From contig NZ_LR215041.1 in NCBI RefSeq assembly GCF_900660685.1, positions 62,001-126,000 on the forward strand: a stretch of DNA of 64,000 nucleotides. Direction: 5' to 3'. Below the pieces are notes generated by a model that saw nothing but the letters and a program-made list of their open reading frames with translations, was not told the DNA's origin and made no database searches. Source of the DNA: Mycoplasmopsis columbina (GTDB taxonomy: Bacteria > Bacillota_I > Bacilli_A > Mycoplasmatales > Metamycoplasmataceae). This document shows, piece by piece, positions 10,435-24,566 of this stretch (position 1 is the stretch's first letter; each line of letters opens with the position of its first letter). The translations under genes and the position numbers were made by a program.

Positions 10435-11874
10435 ATGAAAAGTAAGAAATTATTCTTAGGAGGTTTATTATTATCTGCAACTAGTTTACCTCTTGTAGCA
10501 GTAGCATGTAATAATGAAACAGATACCAAGCAGAAACAGGCTCAATTAGATTTAGGAACCGCATTAACTAGTGCTAATACATTAGTAGAAGAGTTAACAA
10601 CTTCAAGCATTGCAGTACCTACAACATTACAAACTGCAATTCAAGAATCTACAACCTTGTTGGCTGATCAAAAAGCCACTGTTGATGCATTGGTAGCTTC
10701 TAAAGCTAAAATTGATGAAGAAATTGCTAAAGTTCAAGCTTTAAATGCTTACAAAAATAAAACAGCAGTTCAAGCTTTAAAAGAAAAATTAACTTCATTA
10801 AAAACTTTAACCTCAGAATTAGAAAACTATACTTTCTTAAGTGAATTAAAAACAGAAACTGAAAACTTAACTACAACAACTGAAAGTAAATTAAGTAACG
10901 ATGAAGAATTAACAACTGAAAAACTTTCAGCTGATTCAACTGCTTTAGATTCACAAAAAACCAAAGTTGAAGCTGATGCTAAATACCAAAACAGAGAAAA
11001 ATACCAACCATTAGTTGATAGTATTCAAAATAGTGAATCTTATTCAGAAACTTTAACATCATTGCAAACTTTAACTAGTGATAGTGATTTAGGAACTAAA
11101 AAAGAAGCTTTAGCTGCTGCAATTGAATCAGCTAAAACTAATAAAGATGGTGATGCAACTAAATGAGAATCTTCAACAAATGAATTAAAAGCTAAATTAA
11201 CCGAAACAAAAACAGCAGTTAACGCTAAACAATTTGATATTTCTTCAAAAATTACTAAAACTTTAGATCAAGCATTATCAGATAAAGTTAGAGCAGCTGC
11301 AACAGCTAATAGTTCTAAGGAAGAAAATGCAGAAAATCCATACTACATCATTTATCGTTATCGTGACAAACAACTTGTATTAATTAACAATAAATCATAC
11401 AATTCTGCAACTGAAAAAGATATTCTTTATGAAGTAGCATCTGATTTTCCAACACAATTACTTGAAAATGAAAAACAATTAATTAATGCAACTGACACAA
11501 CATATGTAAATGATAGACAACAAACTAGATTAAATTCATTAATTAGTTTTAGTATAGAAAATGATAAGTTAGTTCTTACCTTTAAAACTGCAATTTATAG
11601 CAATTCAGGTGATCATGCAATTGATGAATATTCATTTATTGTTAAATTAGCTCTTACAGCGGCAACACCAGTTGCTAGTGAAACAGAAGAACCTTCTACA
11701 CAACCTGCTAATGAAACACAAAATCCTCCTGCAGAAGGAACAGGTGCATCTACAAGCGAAAATGGTTCTACATCATCAACAAACACAACAACAACTACAA
11801 CAGAACCAGCAGAATCAACAGAAGCTCCTATGGAATCTACACCAGCTGAACCTTCAGCAGAAACACAAAGTTAA
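10435..11874 (+). CDS. Surface lipoprotein with Ser/Thr/Pro-rich C-terminus
   Basis: A 479-residue lipoprotein. MKSKK precedes a hydrophobic stretch ending in the lipobox AVAC (Cys25), so it should be lipid-anchored and exposed. Residues 30-280 are helical with many Leu, Lys, Thr and Glu in a coiled-coil-like register. Residues 300-400 are more mixed (YYIIYRYRDKQLVLINN). The last 80 residues are low-complexity Ser, Thr, Pro, Glu and Asn. The start has AAAGGAG 6 nt upstream. It is a single-gene unit between two terminators. No enzymatic motif is seen; a variable surface antigen is likely, but its ligand is unknown. Confidence 0.82.
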
Positions 11875-11889
11875 TAACTTTTAAAATAG

Positions 11890-11914
11890 AGCCTTTTAGG
11901 CTTTATTTTTTTAT
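11890..11914 (+). terminator. Terminator after the lipoprotein
   Basis: AGCCT-TTT-AGGCT hairpin followed by a T-rich run. Confidence 0.7.
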
Positions 11915-11950
11915 TTACTTTTTTAAGTTTTATAATAAAATAGTATTAAT

Positions 11951-12026
11951 GCCGTCATAGCTCAGCAGGTAGAGCACATCCATGGTAAGGATGGGGTCGC
12001 AGGTTCAAGTCCTGTTGTCGGCACCA
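11951..12026 (+). tRNA. tRNA-Thr (anticodon GGT)
   Basis: A complete 76-nt cloverleaf. The anticodon loop is ATGGTAA between CATCC and GGATG, the T-loop is TTCAAGT, and CCA is encoded. The acceptor GCCGTCA/TGTCGGC has one T-T mismatch at pair 5-68. TAAAAT at 11937-11942 is a likely -10. Confidence 0.92.
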
Positions 12027-12046
12027 TTTGAAATTTTCACCAGATC

Positions 12047-12067
12047 AAACGAGTTATCTCGTTTTTT
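12047..12067 (+). terminator. Terminator after tRNA-Thr, just upstream of the MATE gene
   Basis: AAACGAG-TTAT-CTCGTTT hairpin followed by TTTT. Only 17 nt separate it from the MATE start codon, leaving no room for a promoter between them. Confidence 0.7.
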
Positions 12068-12084
12068 ATTTTTAAGAGGTAAAA

Positions 12085-13836
12085 ATGAAAACAAAAATAA
12101 ATAAAGAAAGTAGGGCAGAAGAATTATTTTCACAAACACCTATAAAAAAGGCAATTTGGATTGTTGCTATTCCTAGTTTAATGATCACTTTGATGATTGG
12201 ATTGTACACTTTTGTTGACCAAGTTTTTATTCAACAATTTGTTCCAAGAACAAGAGTGATTATGTCTAATGGTGAACTAGGTGAAATTAGTGCTTATTTA
12301 ACTGCAGGACAATATTCTTTCGATAGTTATTTTCAACTTTTTAATCAATACAATGCGATTGAAGGAATAGCTAAAGTTGCACGAATAAGTGCTAATTCAG
12401 TAGTTTCTACGACTAATGCATCTGCGCAACCATTACTAATTTTCTCAAATGCTATAGTCTTTTTAGTGCCCTTAGGTGCTTCTGTTTATTACACAAAATG
12501 TTTATCTAAAAAACTAAATACAACCGCAAGAAACTTGTGAGCCACAATGTTTTGAGCAACCGTTAGTCTTTCTCTTTTATCAACTCTTTTAATTATTGCT
12601 CTAACAGCTGGAGGAATTTTAAATTTACTAGCTGGAAAAAATATTTTAGATCAACAAGCTGCTATTAAAGGTGGAATGAGTGAAATTCAAGTTAAAGAAT
12701 TACAAGATTATTACAACGCTGCAAATGCTTTAAGTGTTAAATGAGCAAAAGAATATATTTATGTTTATGCAGCAGGTATTGTGTTACAAGGATTAGTATC
12801 ACTATTTTCATTTTTCATTAGAGCTGAAGGATTTAATACATATACTATGTTTATAGGTATTTTAGCAAATATTATTAATATTTCTTTAGATGCTTTATTC
12901 ATTATTGTTTTCAAAATGGGTGTACTTGGTGGTATGCTAGCAACAATTATTGGATGAGTGTTTAATTTAATAGCCTATATCATATATGTACAAATTAAAC
13001 ATAGTAGAAAAGAAATGCAAATGACTCTTGGAGCTATTTGAAGATTCAAATTTAGTAAAGAATTAATAGGTCCAACCTTTTTATTGGGACTTGGTGGTTT
13101 TTTAAGATCATTTGGGGTAGCAGTATCATTTGCAATTGTTAATATTTTACTTACTAAACCAGCTTTTGCAGATCCTGGACACTTTCAATTCTACTGAGCT
13201 AAATCAGCTCCAATCATCACATTATTTTTAATTTCTGTTTTCGGAATAAGTGATGGAGCAAGAAGTTTATTATCTTATAACTATACAAAGAGAAATTTTG
13301 ATAGATGTAAACAAGTTTATAACTGAACTTTAGTTGTTTCTCTAACTTATGCAATTTTTGTTTATGTCTTTATTTTAGCCACAGCAGGCAATTTATGAGT
13401 TTTAGCTTTAAATGTTTCGCCAGAACTTAAAAAAGCCACAGCAGAATTTATAATGGTGATGACTTTAAGAATTGTGCTAACTTCTTTCTCTGTTTGTTCT
13501 ATACTAGCTTTCCAAGGAACAAACGATATCGAAAAATCATTGTTTGCAACAACTCTTGAAAACTTTACTACTTTTATTGTTGTAATGCCATTAGGTTATT
13601 TATTTGCCCACTTAGGTTACACACATACAAATAGTAAAGATGTAGGAAATTGAATTATAATAGCTTCATTTATTTTTAATGGAGCAGTAGCTTCGACAAT
13701 CTTGTTAATTTTTTCAAGATGATATATCTATAAAAAATTACCAAAAATTGATAATACAAAATTATCATGAAGCAGAAAAATAGAGCATAGATTCTTTGAA
13801 AATGCTACAAAATTTGAAGCAAAACATGCAGTTTAA
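12085..13836 (+). CDS. MATE-family multidrug/toxin efflux transporter
   Basis: A 583-residue membrane protein. It shows the MATE plan: an N-terminal amphipathic stretch, then about 12 hydrophobic helices in two similar halves (IWIVAIPSLMITLMIGLYTFVDQ and IGPTFLLGLGGFLRSFGVAVS start them). The GEGFN-like loop reads RAEGFNTY and the second half has the typical FGISDGARSLLSYNYTKRN. It is longer than common MATE proteins (about 450 aa) because of a soluble insert around residues 60-115. Such proteins export cationic compounds using an ion gradient. It has AAGAGGT before the ATG and likely depends on read-through past the tRNA-Thr terminator. Confidence 0.85.
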
Positions 13837-13878
13837 AAAATACCAAAGCAACTATTAAATAGCTGTTTTGGTATTTTT
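13836..13878 (+). terminator. Bidirectional terminator between MATE and fmt
   Basis: AAAAATACCAAA and TTTGGTATTTTT form a 12-bp stem with A and T tracts on both sides. It serves the MATE gene on the plus strand and fmt, whose stop lies in it, on the minus strand. Confidence 0.8.
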
Positions 13879-14716
13879 ATAATTTAATTCTTTTTTTACT
13901 TTCATATTGATAATCAATAGCATAAATCACACCATCAGAACATTGAATCTTTGGAGCATTTTTAATTTCATTTTCAGTTGCAAAGAATATTTTGATTCTT
14001 TTATTATTTGCATCAACTATATATGCGCCAGGATTTTGTTCAAAAGCACGTATTTTATTGATCGCTTCTTTACGAGTTAAATTAGGAGATAATTGAGCCT
14101 CTTCTTTAAGTAATTTAGGTGAAAAAGTAACTAAGTTTTCGTTTTGTTTTTGTCTCGATAATTTTCCTGCATCTAAATCTTTAATTCATTGAACAATATT
14201 CTGTGCAGATAAAGAACTTAATTTGTTAAAAAGAGTTGAAGCAACATCTTTTTCATCTATTTCATAGGTAAATGTAGCAAAAACATCTCCTGCATCCATT
14301 TCTTTTACCATCTCCATTAGTGACACACCTGTTACTTTGTCACCGTTTAAAAGTGCATATTGAATTGGTGCTGCTCCTCGATACTTAGGAAGAAGAGAAC
14401 CGTGAACATTTAAATTAAGTTTTTTTGCAATATTTAAAATACTAGTTGGGATATATTGTCCAAAAGCAGCAGTGATTAAATAGTCATATTCTAATGCTTC
14501 TAACTCTTCTTTAATTTCACTTATTTTGTTAGGTTGAAAACATTTAATGTTGTATTTTTGAGCTAACAATTTAGTAGGAGTAAATTCAATTTTATGGCCT
14601 CTATTAGCAGGTTTATCTGGTTGAGAAACAATACCTACAACATTAAAATTTTTAATTAATTCCTCAAAAATAGGAACTGAAAAATTAGGTGTTCCTGCTA
14701 AAAGTAATTTGATCAT
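13877..14716 (-). CDS. fmt: Methionyl-tRNA formyltransferase
   Basis: A 279-residue protein. It formylates Met-tRNA for initiation using 10-formyl-THF. The N-terminal fold starts MIKLLLAGTPNFSVPIFEEL. The catalytic Asn-x-His is in NVHGSLLPKYRGAAPIQ and the catalytic Asp in MDAGD. It is about 35 residues shorter than typical enzymes, mostly in the C-terminal tRNA-binding domain. The presence of def in the same window means the formyl group can be added and removed. GGAG lies 8 nt before the ATG. It diverges from mnmE across a 72-bp gap. Confidence 0.93.
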
Positions 14717-14788
14717 TTTGACTCCTCATACATATCTATACTAATATTTATATTAATATTCAAATCTTAAAGTAAAATTAATTATATT

Positions 14789-16132
14789 ATGAATGATACT
14801 ATTGCAGCAATTAGTTCGGGCGGAAAAATTAATCAAGCAATTTCCATTATCAGAGTTTCAGGATCTGATAGCGTAGAAATTGTAAAAAAAATTTTTGCAG
14901 GCTCAATTGGAAAAAATCGGGAAGTTACTTATGGTAACATTATCGATAATTTTAATAATAACGAAATAATAGACGAAGTGTTAGTGGCCTGATTTATAGG
15001 CAAAAATACTTTTACAGGGGAAGATACTGTTGAAATTAATTGCCATGGTGGAGTTATTATAACAAATCAAATTTTAGAACTAATTTTAGCTAATGGAGCA
15101 CGTTTAGCAACGCCAGGAGAATTTAGCCGAAGATCTTTTTTAAATGGTAAAATGGATCTTATTAAAGCCGAAGCAATTAATGATTTAATTCATGCACAAA
15201 CTATTGCACAAACAAAATTAGCTATAAAAAAATTTAATGGTAAAACATCACAACTAATTTCTTCTTTAATTAAGGAATTGATGTATTTAATTGGAGCAAT
15301 TGAGGTAAATATTGATTATCCTGAATACGATGATGTTGAAAATGCATTAGGGGATGAACTACTTTTAAGATTTAAAGAGTTTGATAAAAAATTAGATGAA
15401 ATAATTAGAAAAAGCGAAAATTCTAGATTAATTTTTGAAGGTATTAAAGTTGCCATTGTTGGAAAACCCAATGTAGGAAAATCATCAATTCTAAATTGTC
15501 TATTAAATGAAGAAAAAGCAATTGTCACAGATGAAGCAGGAACAACAAGAGATGTAATCGAAGCTGCCTATCAAATTGATGGTTTATTGTTTAAATTAAT
15601 TGACACCGCAGGCATAAGAAACACGAATGCAAAAATTGAAAAAATAGGTATAGAAAAATCATTTAAACAAATTGAAGAAGCAGATGTAGTTATTCATGTT
15701 GAAGATCCTTCACAAGAAAATAATGAATATGATCTAAAAGTAGATGAATTAAGTAAAACATATAATAAAGTTTTAATAAAAGTAATTAACAAAAAAGATT
15801 TATTAAACAATGAAGAAAACAAATCTAACTATGTTTATATAAGCGCAAAAAATAATGATATTGAATCTTTAGAAAATGCTCTGAAATTGAATTTTAATTT
15901 AGACAATTTAAACAATGAAGACTTTTTAAATAATGCTCGTCAACTTTCACTAATTAAACAAGCTAAACTAAATATTCAAGAGGGAATAAAAACTTTAGAG
16001 AATGGTTTAGATAGTGATTTAGTAATAGTTGATTTGCGAAGAGCATGGAGCAATCTTGCAGATATTTCGGGACGAGCTGATAATGAGGATTTATTAGATG
16101 AAATGTTTAAAAACTTTTGTCTAGGAAAGTAG
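14789..16132 (+). CDS. mnmE: tRNA modification GTPase MnmE
   Basis: A 447-residue protein. With MnmG it installs the 5-carboxymethylaminomethyl group on wobble uridines. The N-terminal folate-binding domain begins [26 protein letters not shown] helical domain follows, then an inserted GTPase with GKPNVGKSS (P-loop, around residue 226), TTRD, DTAG and NKKD. The C-terminus is FCLGK, a variant of CFCIGK that keeps the catalytic Cys. TAAAAT ends 10 nt before the ATG and there is no Shine-Dalgarno, so the mRNA may start at or within a few bases of the ATG. tatD follows after 6 nt. Confidence 0.96.
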
Positions 16133-16138
16133 GAATTT

Positions 16139-16912
16139 ATGTCAATTAAATATGTTGATGCACATACACATCCATTAAAGTGTTATTACAAAGATAACTA
16201 TAAATCAATTGAAAAAGCTCATGCAAAAGGTTTAGCAGTTATGATGGTAACTGGTTGTGCAAGAAGAGAAATTGAAGAAGTAAAATATCTTTGTAAACAT
16301 TTTGATTACACTTACCCAGTTATTGGTATTCACCCAAATGAAGCAACTGGTAAAGAAGATGCAGATTTTATTGAATCACATTTAGATTCTTCAATTAAAG
16401 CAATCGGTGAAATCGGACTTGATTATTATTGAAATACAACAACACCGGAAATTCAAAAAGAATCGTTTATTGCACAAGTAAAATTAGCTGAAAAATACAA
16501 TTTACCAGTAGTTGTGCACATGCGTGATGCATATGAAGATTTATATGAAATTATTAAACAATTTCCATATGTGAATTTCATGATACACACATACAGTGGT
16601 GATTTAGAATGAGCTAAGAAATTTTATGATTTAGGATGTTACTTTAGTTTTAGTGGTATTACAACTTACAAAAATGCACAAAAAACAATTGAAGTGTTAG
16701 ACTGATTGCCAGTAGATAGAATTCTAACTGAAACAGACGCGCCTTATTTAACACCAGCGCAAAAACGTGGGGAAATTAATTATTCAAATTACGTGATCTT
16801 TACAACAACTTTTATAGCAGGTGTAAAAAAGATACCAGTAGAAAAATTTGCTGACCAAGTTTTTAAAAATGCTAAGGAATTATTTAATTTAAATGTTTCA
16901 AGAAAAAAATAG
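16139..16912 (+). CDS. tatD: TatD-family metal-dependent hydrolase
   Basis: A 257-residue TIM-barrel hydrolase. It has the metal-binding DAHTHPL near the N-terminus, GIHPNE, AIGEIGLDYYW, VVVHMRDA and ETDAPYLTP, the usual TatD series. Members act as 3'-5' DNase/RNase or D-aminoacyl hydrolases. The 3' end overlaps rsmA by 20 nt, a common tatD-rsmA arrangement in Firmicutes and mycoplasmas. Confidence 0.93.
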
Positions 16913-17687
16913 CTTCATCAAAGCAAAGAAAAAATATGGTCAAAATTTTTTAAATGATAGAAATATTATTGAAAAAATTATTAGTGTGATTGATCCAAAA
17001 GACAAAAAAATTTTAGAGATAGGTCCCGGAATGGGAGCAATAACCAAATTTCTTGCTCCGCAAGCAAAGAAATTTATTGCTTTTGAAATTGATCCGGATA
17101 TGTCTGATTATTTAATAAGCAACAAAATTTTAGAATCAGAACAAATTGTCTTAGAAGATTTTTTAAAAGTAGAATTAGACAAATTTAAAGATTTTGAAGT
17201 TGTTGGGAATATTCCTTACTACATAACAAGTGATATTATTTTTAAATTAATTGATTATAGACATTTGTTTAAAAGTGCTATTTTGATGGTTCAAGATGAA
17301 GTTGCCGATCGTTTGATAGCTAAAGTCAATAGTTCAAATTATTCAAAATTATCAATTACTACTCAATACGTGGCAAAAGTCGAAAAATTATTCAAAGTTA
17401 AAAAAAATCTTTTTGTTCCTATACCAAAGGTTGATTCGGCAATAATAAAACTTTCTTTTTATCAAAATAAAAATGATAATTTTGAGGAATTAAAAGATTT
17501 TTTTAAACTTTGTTTCATGGCTCGAAGAAAAAAATTAAACTTTGCTTTAAAAACAAAATACGAAAGTATTAAAATTGAAAAAGCCTATAAAATAATGCAA
17601 TTAGACGAAATGACGAGAATTCAAGAGTTAGATTTAAACACAATAGTTAAACTTTTTTACACTCTTGAAAAGGAAGCAGGAAATTAA
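16893..17687 (+). CDS. rsmA: 16S rRNA dimethyladenosine transferase RsmA (KsgA)
   Basis: A 264-residue SAM-dependent methyltransferase that dimethylates two adjacent adenines at the 3' end of 16S rRNA. Visible are KKYGQNFL, the SAM loop EIGPGMGAIT, and the catalytic motif NIPYYIT. The ATG at 16893 lies inside the end of tatD, in line with coupled translation. Loss of this enzyme is known to give kasugamycin resistance; the copy here looks intact. Confidence 0.95.
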   Translation: MFQEKNSFIKAKKKYGQNFLNDRNIIEKIISVIDPKDKKILEIGPGMGAITKFLAPQAKKFIAFEIDPDMSDYLISNKILESEQIVLEDFLKVELDKFKDFEVVGNIPYYITSDIIFKLIDYRHLFKSAILMVQDEVADRLIAKVNSSNYSKLSITTQYVAKVEKLFKVKKNLFVPIPKVDSAIIKLSFYQNKNDNFEELKDFFKLCFMARRKKLNFALKTKYESIKIEKAYKIMQLDEMTRIQELDLNTIVKLFYTLEKEAGN

Positions 17688-17688
17688 C

Positions 17689-18102
17689 ATGATAAATCAC
17701 ATTTATGAATATGATTTTTACGAATTGATAAACTTATACAATAAAAAGAAGCTTAAAGATGCGCCTAAAGCAACTTATAAAAAGAGAATATTAACAAAAA
17801 TACTAGCTTTTATTTTTTCTTTTTTAGTAGGTTTAGCTTTTATTATCGGTGAAATGGTTTACTTTTTAGTTATTAAACCAGAAGAAACAGGAGTTAATAA
17901 AATAATAGCAGTGGTTCTAGTGTCTCTCCTTGGAATTATTTTTGTTATAGCTTCGCTTTTAATTTTATCTTCTTTAATTTTAACTCTCTTAGCAGTTAGA
18001 GCTGAAATTAAAGAAAAAAACACCACTAAAGCTTTAAAACTTTATAAATACAATACTGGAGTTTCTTTAAATTTTGCTGCATTGAAGAAAATTCAAAAAT
18101 AA
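17689..18102 (+). CDS. Small two-helix membrane protein between rsmA and gpsA
   Basis: A 137-residue protein. A polar N-terminal 40 residues is followed by two membrane helices (about 44-65 and 75-105) and a Lys-rich C-terminal tail. GGAAGCAGG precedes the ATG, which is one base after the rsmA stop. It is co-directional with tatD-rsmA and gpsA. I do not recognise the family. Confidence 0.72.
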   Translation: MINHIYEYDFYELINLYNKKKLKDAPKATYKKRILTKILAFIFSFLVGLAFIIGEMVYFLVIKPEETGVNKIIAVVLVSLLGIIFVIASLLILSSLILTLLAVRAEIKEKNTTKALKLYKYNTGVSLNFAALKKIQK

Positions 18103-18114
18103 TAGAGGAAAAAT

Positions 18115-19107
18115 ATGTCAAAAGTAACTTTTATTGGAACAGGAGCTTGGGCAAGTGGGTTAGCAACTGTTTTAACAAAAAACAATCACAAGGTTGTGAT
18201 GTGAGGAATTGATGATAAAGAAATTTCTGACATTAATAAAGGAAAAAATACTAAATATTTTGGTGATAAATTTTTTAATAATCCTGAAAATCTAAAAGCT
18301 ACAACAGACTTAAAAAAAGCTCTCAAAGGAACACAATATCTTGTTTTAGCAGTTCCTTCTAGTGCTTTTGAAATTGTTATTCCACAAATTAAAAATGTTT
18401 TGCAGGACAAAAAAATTAACGTTATTAATGTAGCTAAAGGAATTGACAACAAAAGCAAATTATTTTATTCAGATGTAATTAAAAAAGAATTTGGTGAAAA
18501 TTTAAAAAACTATTGTACTGTGGTTGGTCCTTCTTATGCTGTCGAAGTTTTTGATAATCAATTAACAGTTATTAATGTGGTTGGCCCTAAAAGCTCTTAT
18601 TTACAAGCAGTTGCGTCAATTTTCAATAATGATACTTTCAAATTAATTGAGAACAAAAATGAGTATGGGGCACAACTTTTTGCGGCTTTAAAAAATACAT
18701 TGGCAATTGCAATGGGAATTGTAAGAGAAACTAAACCATATAAAAATCCTGAAGCAGCTCTATTGACAATTGGAGTTAAAGAAATTAATAATATATTGAA
18801 ATATTTGTATCCGAAAAGTGATAAATTGATTGGCTTTGAATTTGCTGGAATTGGTGATTTATTTTTAACTTGTACTTCTGAAAAAAGTAGAAACTTTTCA
18901 TTTGGATTATTAATTGCTCAAAAAGGTGTAAAAAAGGCCTTGGAGGAAAATTCAAAGACAATTGAAGGATATAGAACTGCCAAAATTTTTTACGAAATGT
19001 TAAAAAATGTTGAAGAATTAAGAATTCCATTTTTTAGAAGTATTTTCAACGTCTTATTTGCAAACAAAAGTGAAAAATATTTATTGGATTTTTTAACAGA
19101 GTTTTAA
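18115..19107 (+). CDS. gpsA: Glycerol-3-phosphate dehydrogenase [NAD(P)+]
   Basis: A 330-residue enzyme that interconverts DHAP and sn-glycerol 3-phosphate, supplying the phospholipid backbone. It has an N-terminal Rossmann motif FIGTGAWASGLATVL (the usual GxWGTAL is changed to AWASGL), LAVPSSAF, NVAKGID, GPSYAVEV, the catalytic Lys in ALKNTLAIAMG, and GIGDLFLTCTS...RN. AGAGGAAA precedes the ATG. The gene ends in a terminator. Confidence 0.93.
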
Positions 19108-19120
19108 ACTCTGTTTTTTT
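19095..19120 (+). terminator. Terminator of the mnmE-gpsA run
   Basis: AACAGAGTTT and AAACTCTGTT form a near-perfect hairpin overlapping the gpsA stop, followed by TTTTT. Confidence 0.82.
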
Positions 19121-19218
19121 ATTTTATGTATATTTATTAGTAATAATATATAATGTTAATAACTATACCTATTTTGAAAATAGAATATTTCAAAAAAATG
19201 CTATGGGAAAGGATAAAC

Positions 19219-20145
19219 ATGTTACAAAATTACAAAACCTTTTTAAGCGAAAATTACCCAAAATTCAAAAAAGCTTTTCCAAAAATTTCAATTAAAAGAG
19301 ATCTTCTTTTTGCTGTATTTGTTGCAGGAGCGATTGTTTCTTTAGTAATTGCAATAGTTGGTTTTGTGCTTCTTGCTTATTTAACATTTGAACTAGATAG
19401 AACACAAAATGTTATAGTTGCTAGATGATGATCATTTGCTATTGTTATTTTCTTTTTAATGCTTTTAGTAATTCATGTAATCTTAGCTTATTATCGTGCA
19501 AGGAAAATCAAATATGCTTTAGAAGCAGATTCAGATGACGATATTTTAACTAAATTGTATTCTTTAGAACGTCTAAGATATAAAGGAAGAAATTACAAAC
19601 AAAATATTTGATGAGTTAAAGATTCAATTCAATTATCACCAATGACAGAAGACAAAAGTTTAACTTTTGCTTATACACCAGTGTATAAAAATACTGATAT
19701 AAACAATATAGATAAATGAAAAATTCAAGGTGTACAAATTAGAGCTAAAGATAGATCAGAATCATATCTTTTCTTAGAAGGTCAAATTCGTTCAAGAGAC
19801 TTTAAACAAAGTTACTTACTTGGACCTAAATTCCCTCACAATTTAGAATTTGATTTTGATCCAGAAATTAAATACCACATGAATCAATCATATGATTTAA
19901 TGTCAAACGAAAATAAATTAAATTTAGATGGTTATAGAATTTTAGAAGAATACATTGATACTTATGATCTTTGAAATAGAGGTTATGGATTCTACATTGA
20001 TTCTAAAACTAAAAAGGTTTATTCATGAATAAAATTGAGTAAAGAACTATTTAAATGAAAAGATCAAGCACACGCAGAAGAAAATCTTTTAAGAGATATT
20101 TTCCTTATTGAAATGTTAGAAACTTTACCATTAGTTTTAAATTAA
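19219..20145 (+). CDS. Hypothetical membrane-anchored protein
   Basis: A 308-residue protein. A basic N-terminal 35 residues is followed by two membrane helices (about 38-60 and 75-95) and a long soluble C-terminal domain of about 200 residues. That domain has many aromatic and acidic residues (SYLLGPKFPHNLEFDFDPE). The start at 19219 is preferred over the in-frame ATG at 19153 because GGAAAGGAT precedes it. It is a single-gene unit between terminators. I do not recognise the family. Confidence 0.75.
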
Positions 20146-20177
20146 AAAAATGACTTGCAAAAGCGAGTTATTTTTTT
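20144..20177 (+). terminator. Bidirectional terminator
   Basis: A 15-bp stem (A7-TGACTTGC with GCGAGTTA-T7, two G-U pairs) with an AAAA loop. It serves the plus-strand hypothetical gene and rsmD on the minus strand. Confidence 0.82.
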
Positions 20178-20724
20178 AATTATTATTTGAAACAAAAATA
20201 ATTTCTACTTTCCCGTATTTTTTGTTATTTTGGACGGTTAAACCTTCAGGAATAGTAATCAAATTAGAATTATTAGTTTCCACTATAATTAAACCGTTTT
20301 TAGTTAAATATTCTTTGTGCAAAATTGTTTTTAATATTTCATTAATTAATTCGTAATTTTTATAAGGAGGATCAATAAAAATAAAGTCAAATTTTTTACC
20401 ACCATTATTATTTAAAAAAGCCAAAACGTCTTGTTTATAGATTTCTAAGTTAGAAACATTGAGTGAATTTTGATTTTTTTCTATTACTTTTGTTGCTGCA
20501 AAACTATTATCAACGGCAATCGCTTTCATTGCACCGTTGCTGATGGCTTCAAAAGAAAATGCACCACTGCCAGCAAAAAGATCCAAAACTATTGCATCTT
20601 TTATTTTAAAACGTATACTGTTGAAAATAGCTTCTCTAATACGATCCATAGTAGGTCTTGTGATATTTTCTTCTGGTTGTTCCAAAAGTCTTGAACGATG
20701 AATACCAGATATGATTCTTAGCAT
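20176..20724 (-). CDS. rsmD: 16S rRNA m2G966 methyltransferase RsmD
   Basis: A 182-residue SAM methyltransferase. It has the N-terminal RIISGIHRSRLL, TRPTMDRIREAIFNS, SAM motif VLDLFAGSGAFSFEA, and the catalytic IDPPYKNYE. It methylates a guanine in the 30S head. GGAGTC lies before the ATG. It diverges from def across 47 bp, where the two promoters appear to overlap. Confidence 0.93.
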   Translation of the reverse strand: MLRIISGIHRSRLLEQPEENITRPTMDRIREAIFNSIRFKIKDAIVLDLFAGSGAFSFEAISNGAMKAIAVDNSFAATKVIEKNQNSLNVSNLEIYKQDVLAFLNNNGGKKFDFIFIDPPYKNYELINEILKTILHKEYLTKNGLIIVETNNSNLITIPEGLTVQNNKKYGKVEIIFVSNNN

Positions 20725-20758
20725 TTTGACTCCTTCTTTTCTTATTGCTTGTATATTG

Positions 20759-20764
20759 TATAAT
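20759..20764 (+). promoter_or_regulatory. -10 element of def, giving a leaderless start
   Basis: A perfect TATAAT ends 7 nt before the def ATG, so transcription should begin at or next to the start codon. There is no Shine-Dalgarno. A minus-strand TACAAT (plus 20755-20760) overlaps it and may serve rsmD. Confidence 0.65.
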
Positions 20765-20771
20765 TACCAAT

Positions 20772-21361
20772 ATGAAATATAATATTAAATTAGTTAAATT
20801 ACCTGAAAAAATTTTGAGAAAAAGGTCTAAAGAAGTTTCACTACCTTTAAGTCAGGAAGATAAAGAATTAGCAGAAAAGATGATTTATCATATTGATACA
20901 AGTCAAAGTGAAAATAATCATAATTTACAACCAGGTGTTGGAGTTGCCGCTATTCAGTATGGAATACCAAAAAGAATGTTTTATATTAACGGAGCAAACT
21001 ATAAAAAAGGCTCAAACATTCCAACAAAAATTTTAAGAGACGTTTTAATTAATCCAGTTATTATTGCAACAAGTGAAAATGAATTAGCTCTTGATACTGG
21101 TGAAGGATGCTTAAGTGTAGCAAATTCATGACCAAATCAAGACGGATTCGTTTATAGAAAAAGTAGAATTGTTGCAAAAGCATATTCTTATTTTGAACAA
21201 AAAGAAGTTACATATGATTTAACCGGTTATTTGGCAATAGTCTTTCAACACGAATACGATCATTTAGAAGGCAAACTCTTTGTTGATCGAATTAATTCAA
21301 ATAAAAGTAAATTATGAGAACTTAAACCAAATTCTAGAATTATTGAGACGGAAGGAGAATA

Positions 21362-21362
<1 letters not shown>
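20772..21362 (+). CDS. def: Peptide deformylase
   Basis: A 196-residue metalloenzyme that removes the N-formyl group from nascent proteins. All three motifs are present: GVGVAAIQ (motif I, with Val for the usual Leu), EGCLSV (metal Cys) and QHEYDHLEG (metal His residues and catalytic Glu). Its start is the ATG just after a perfect TATAAT, without a ribosome-binding site. It overlaps the next gene by one base. Confidence 0.95.
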
Positions 21363-24549
<3,187 letters not shown>

Positions 24550-24566
24550 CTTATTTATGGAGCAAT

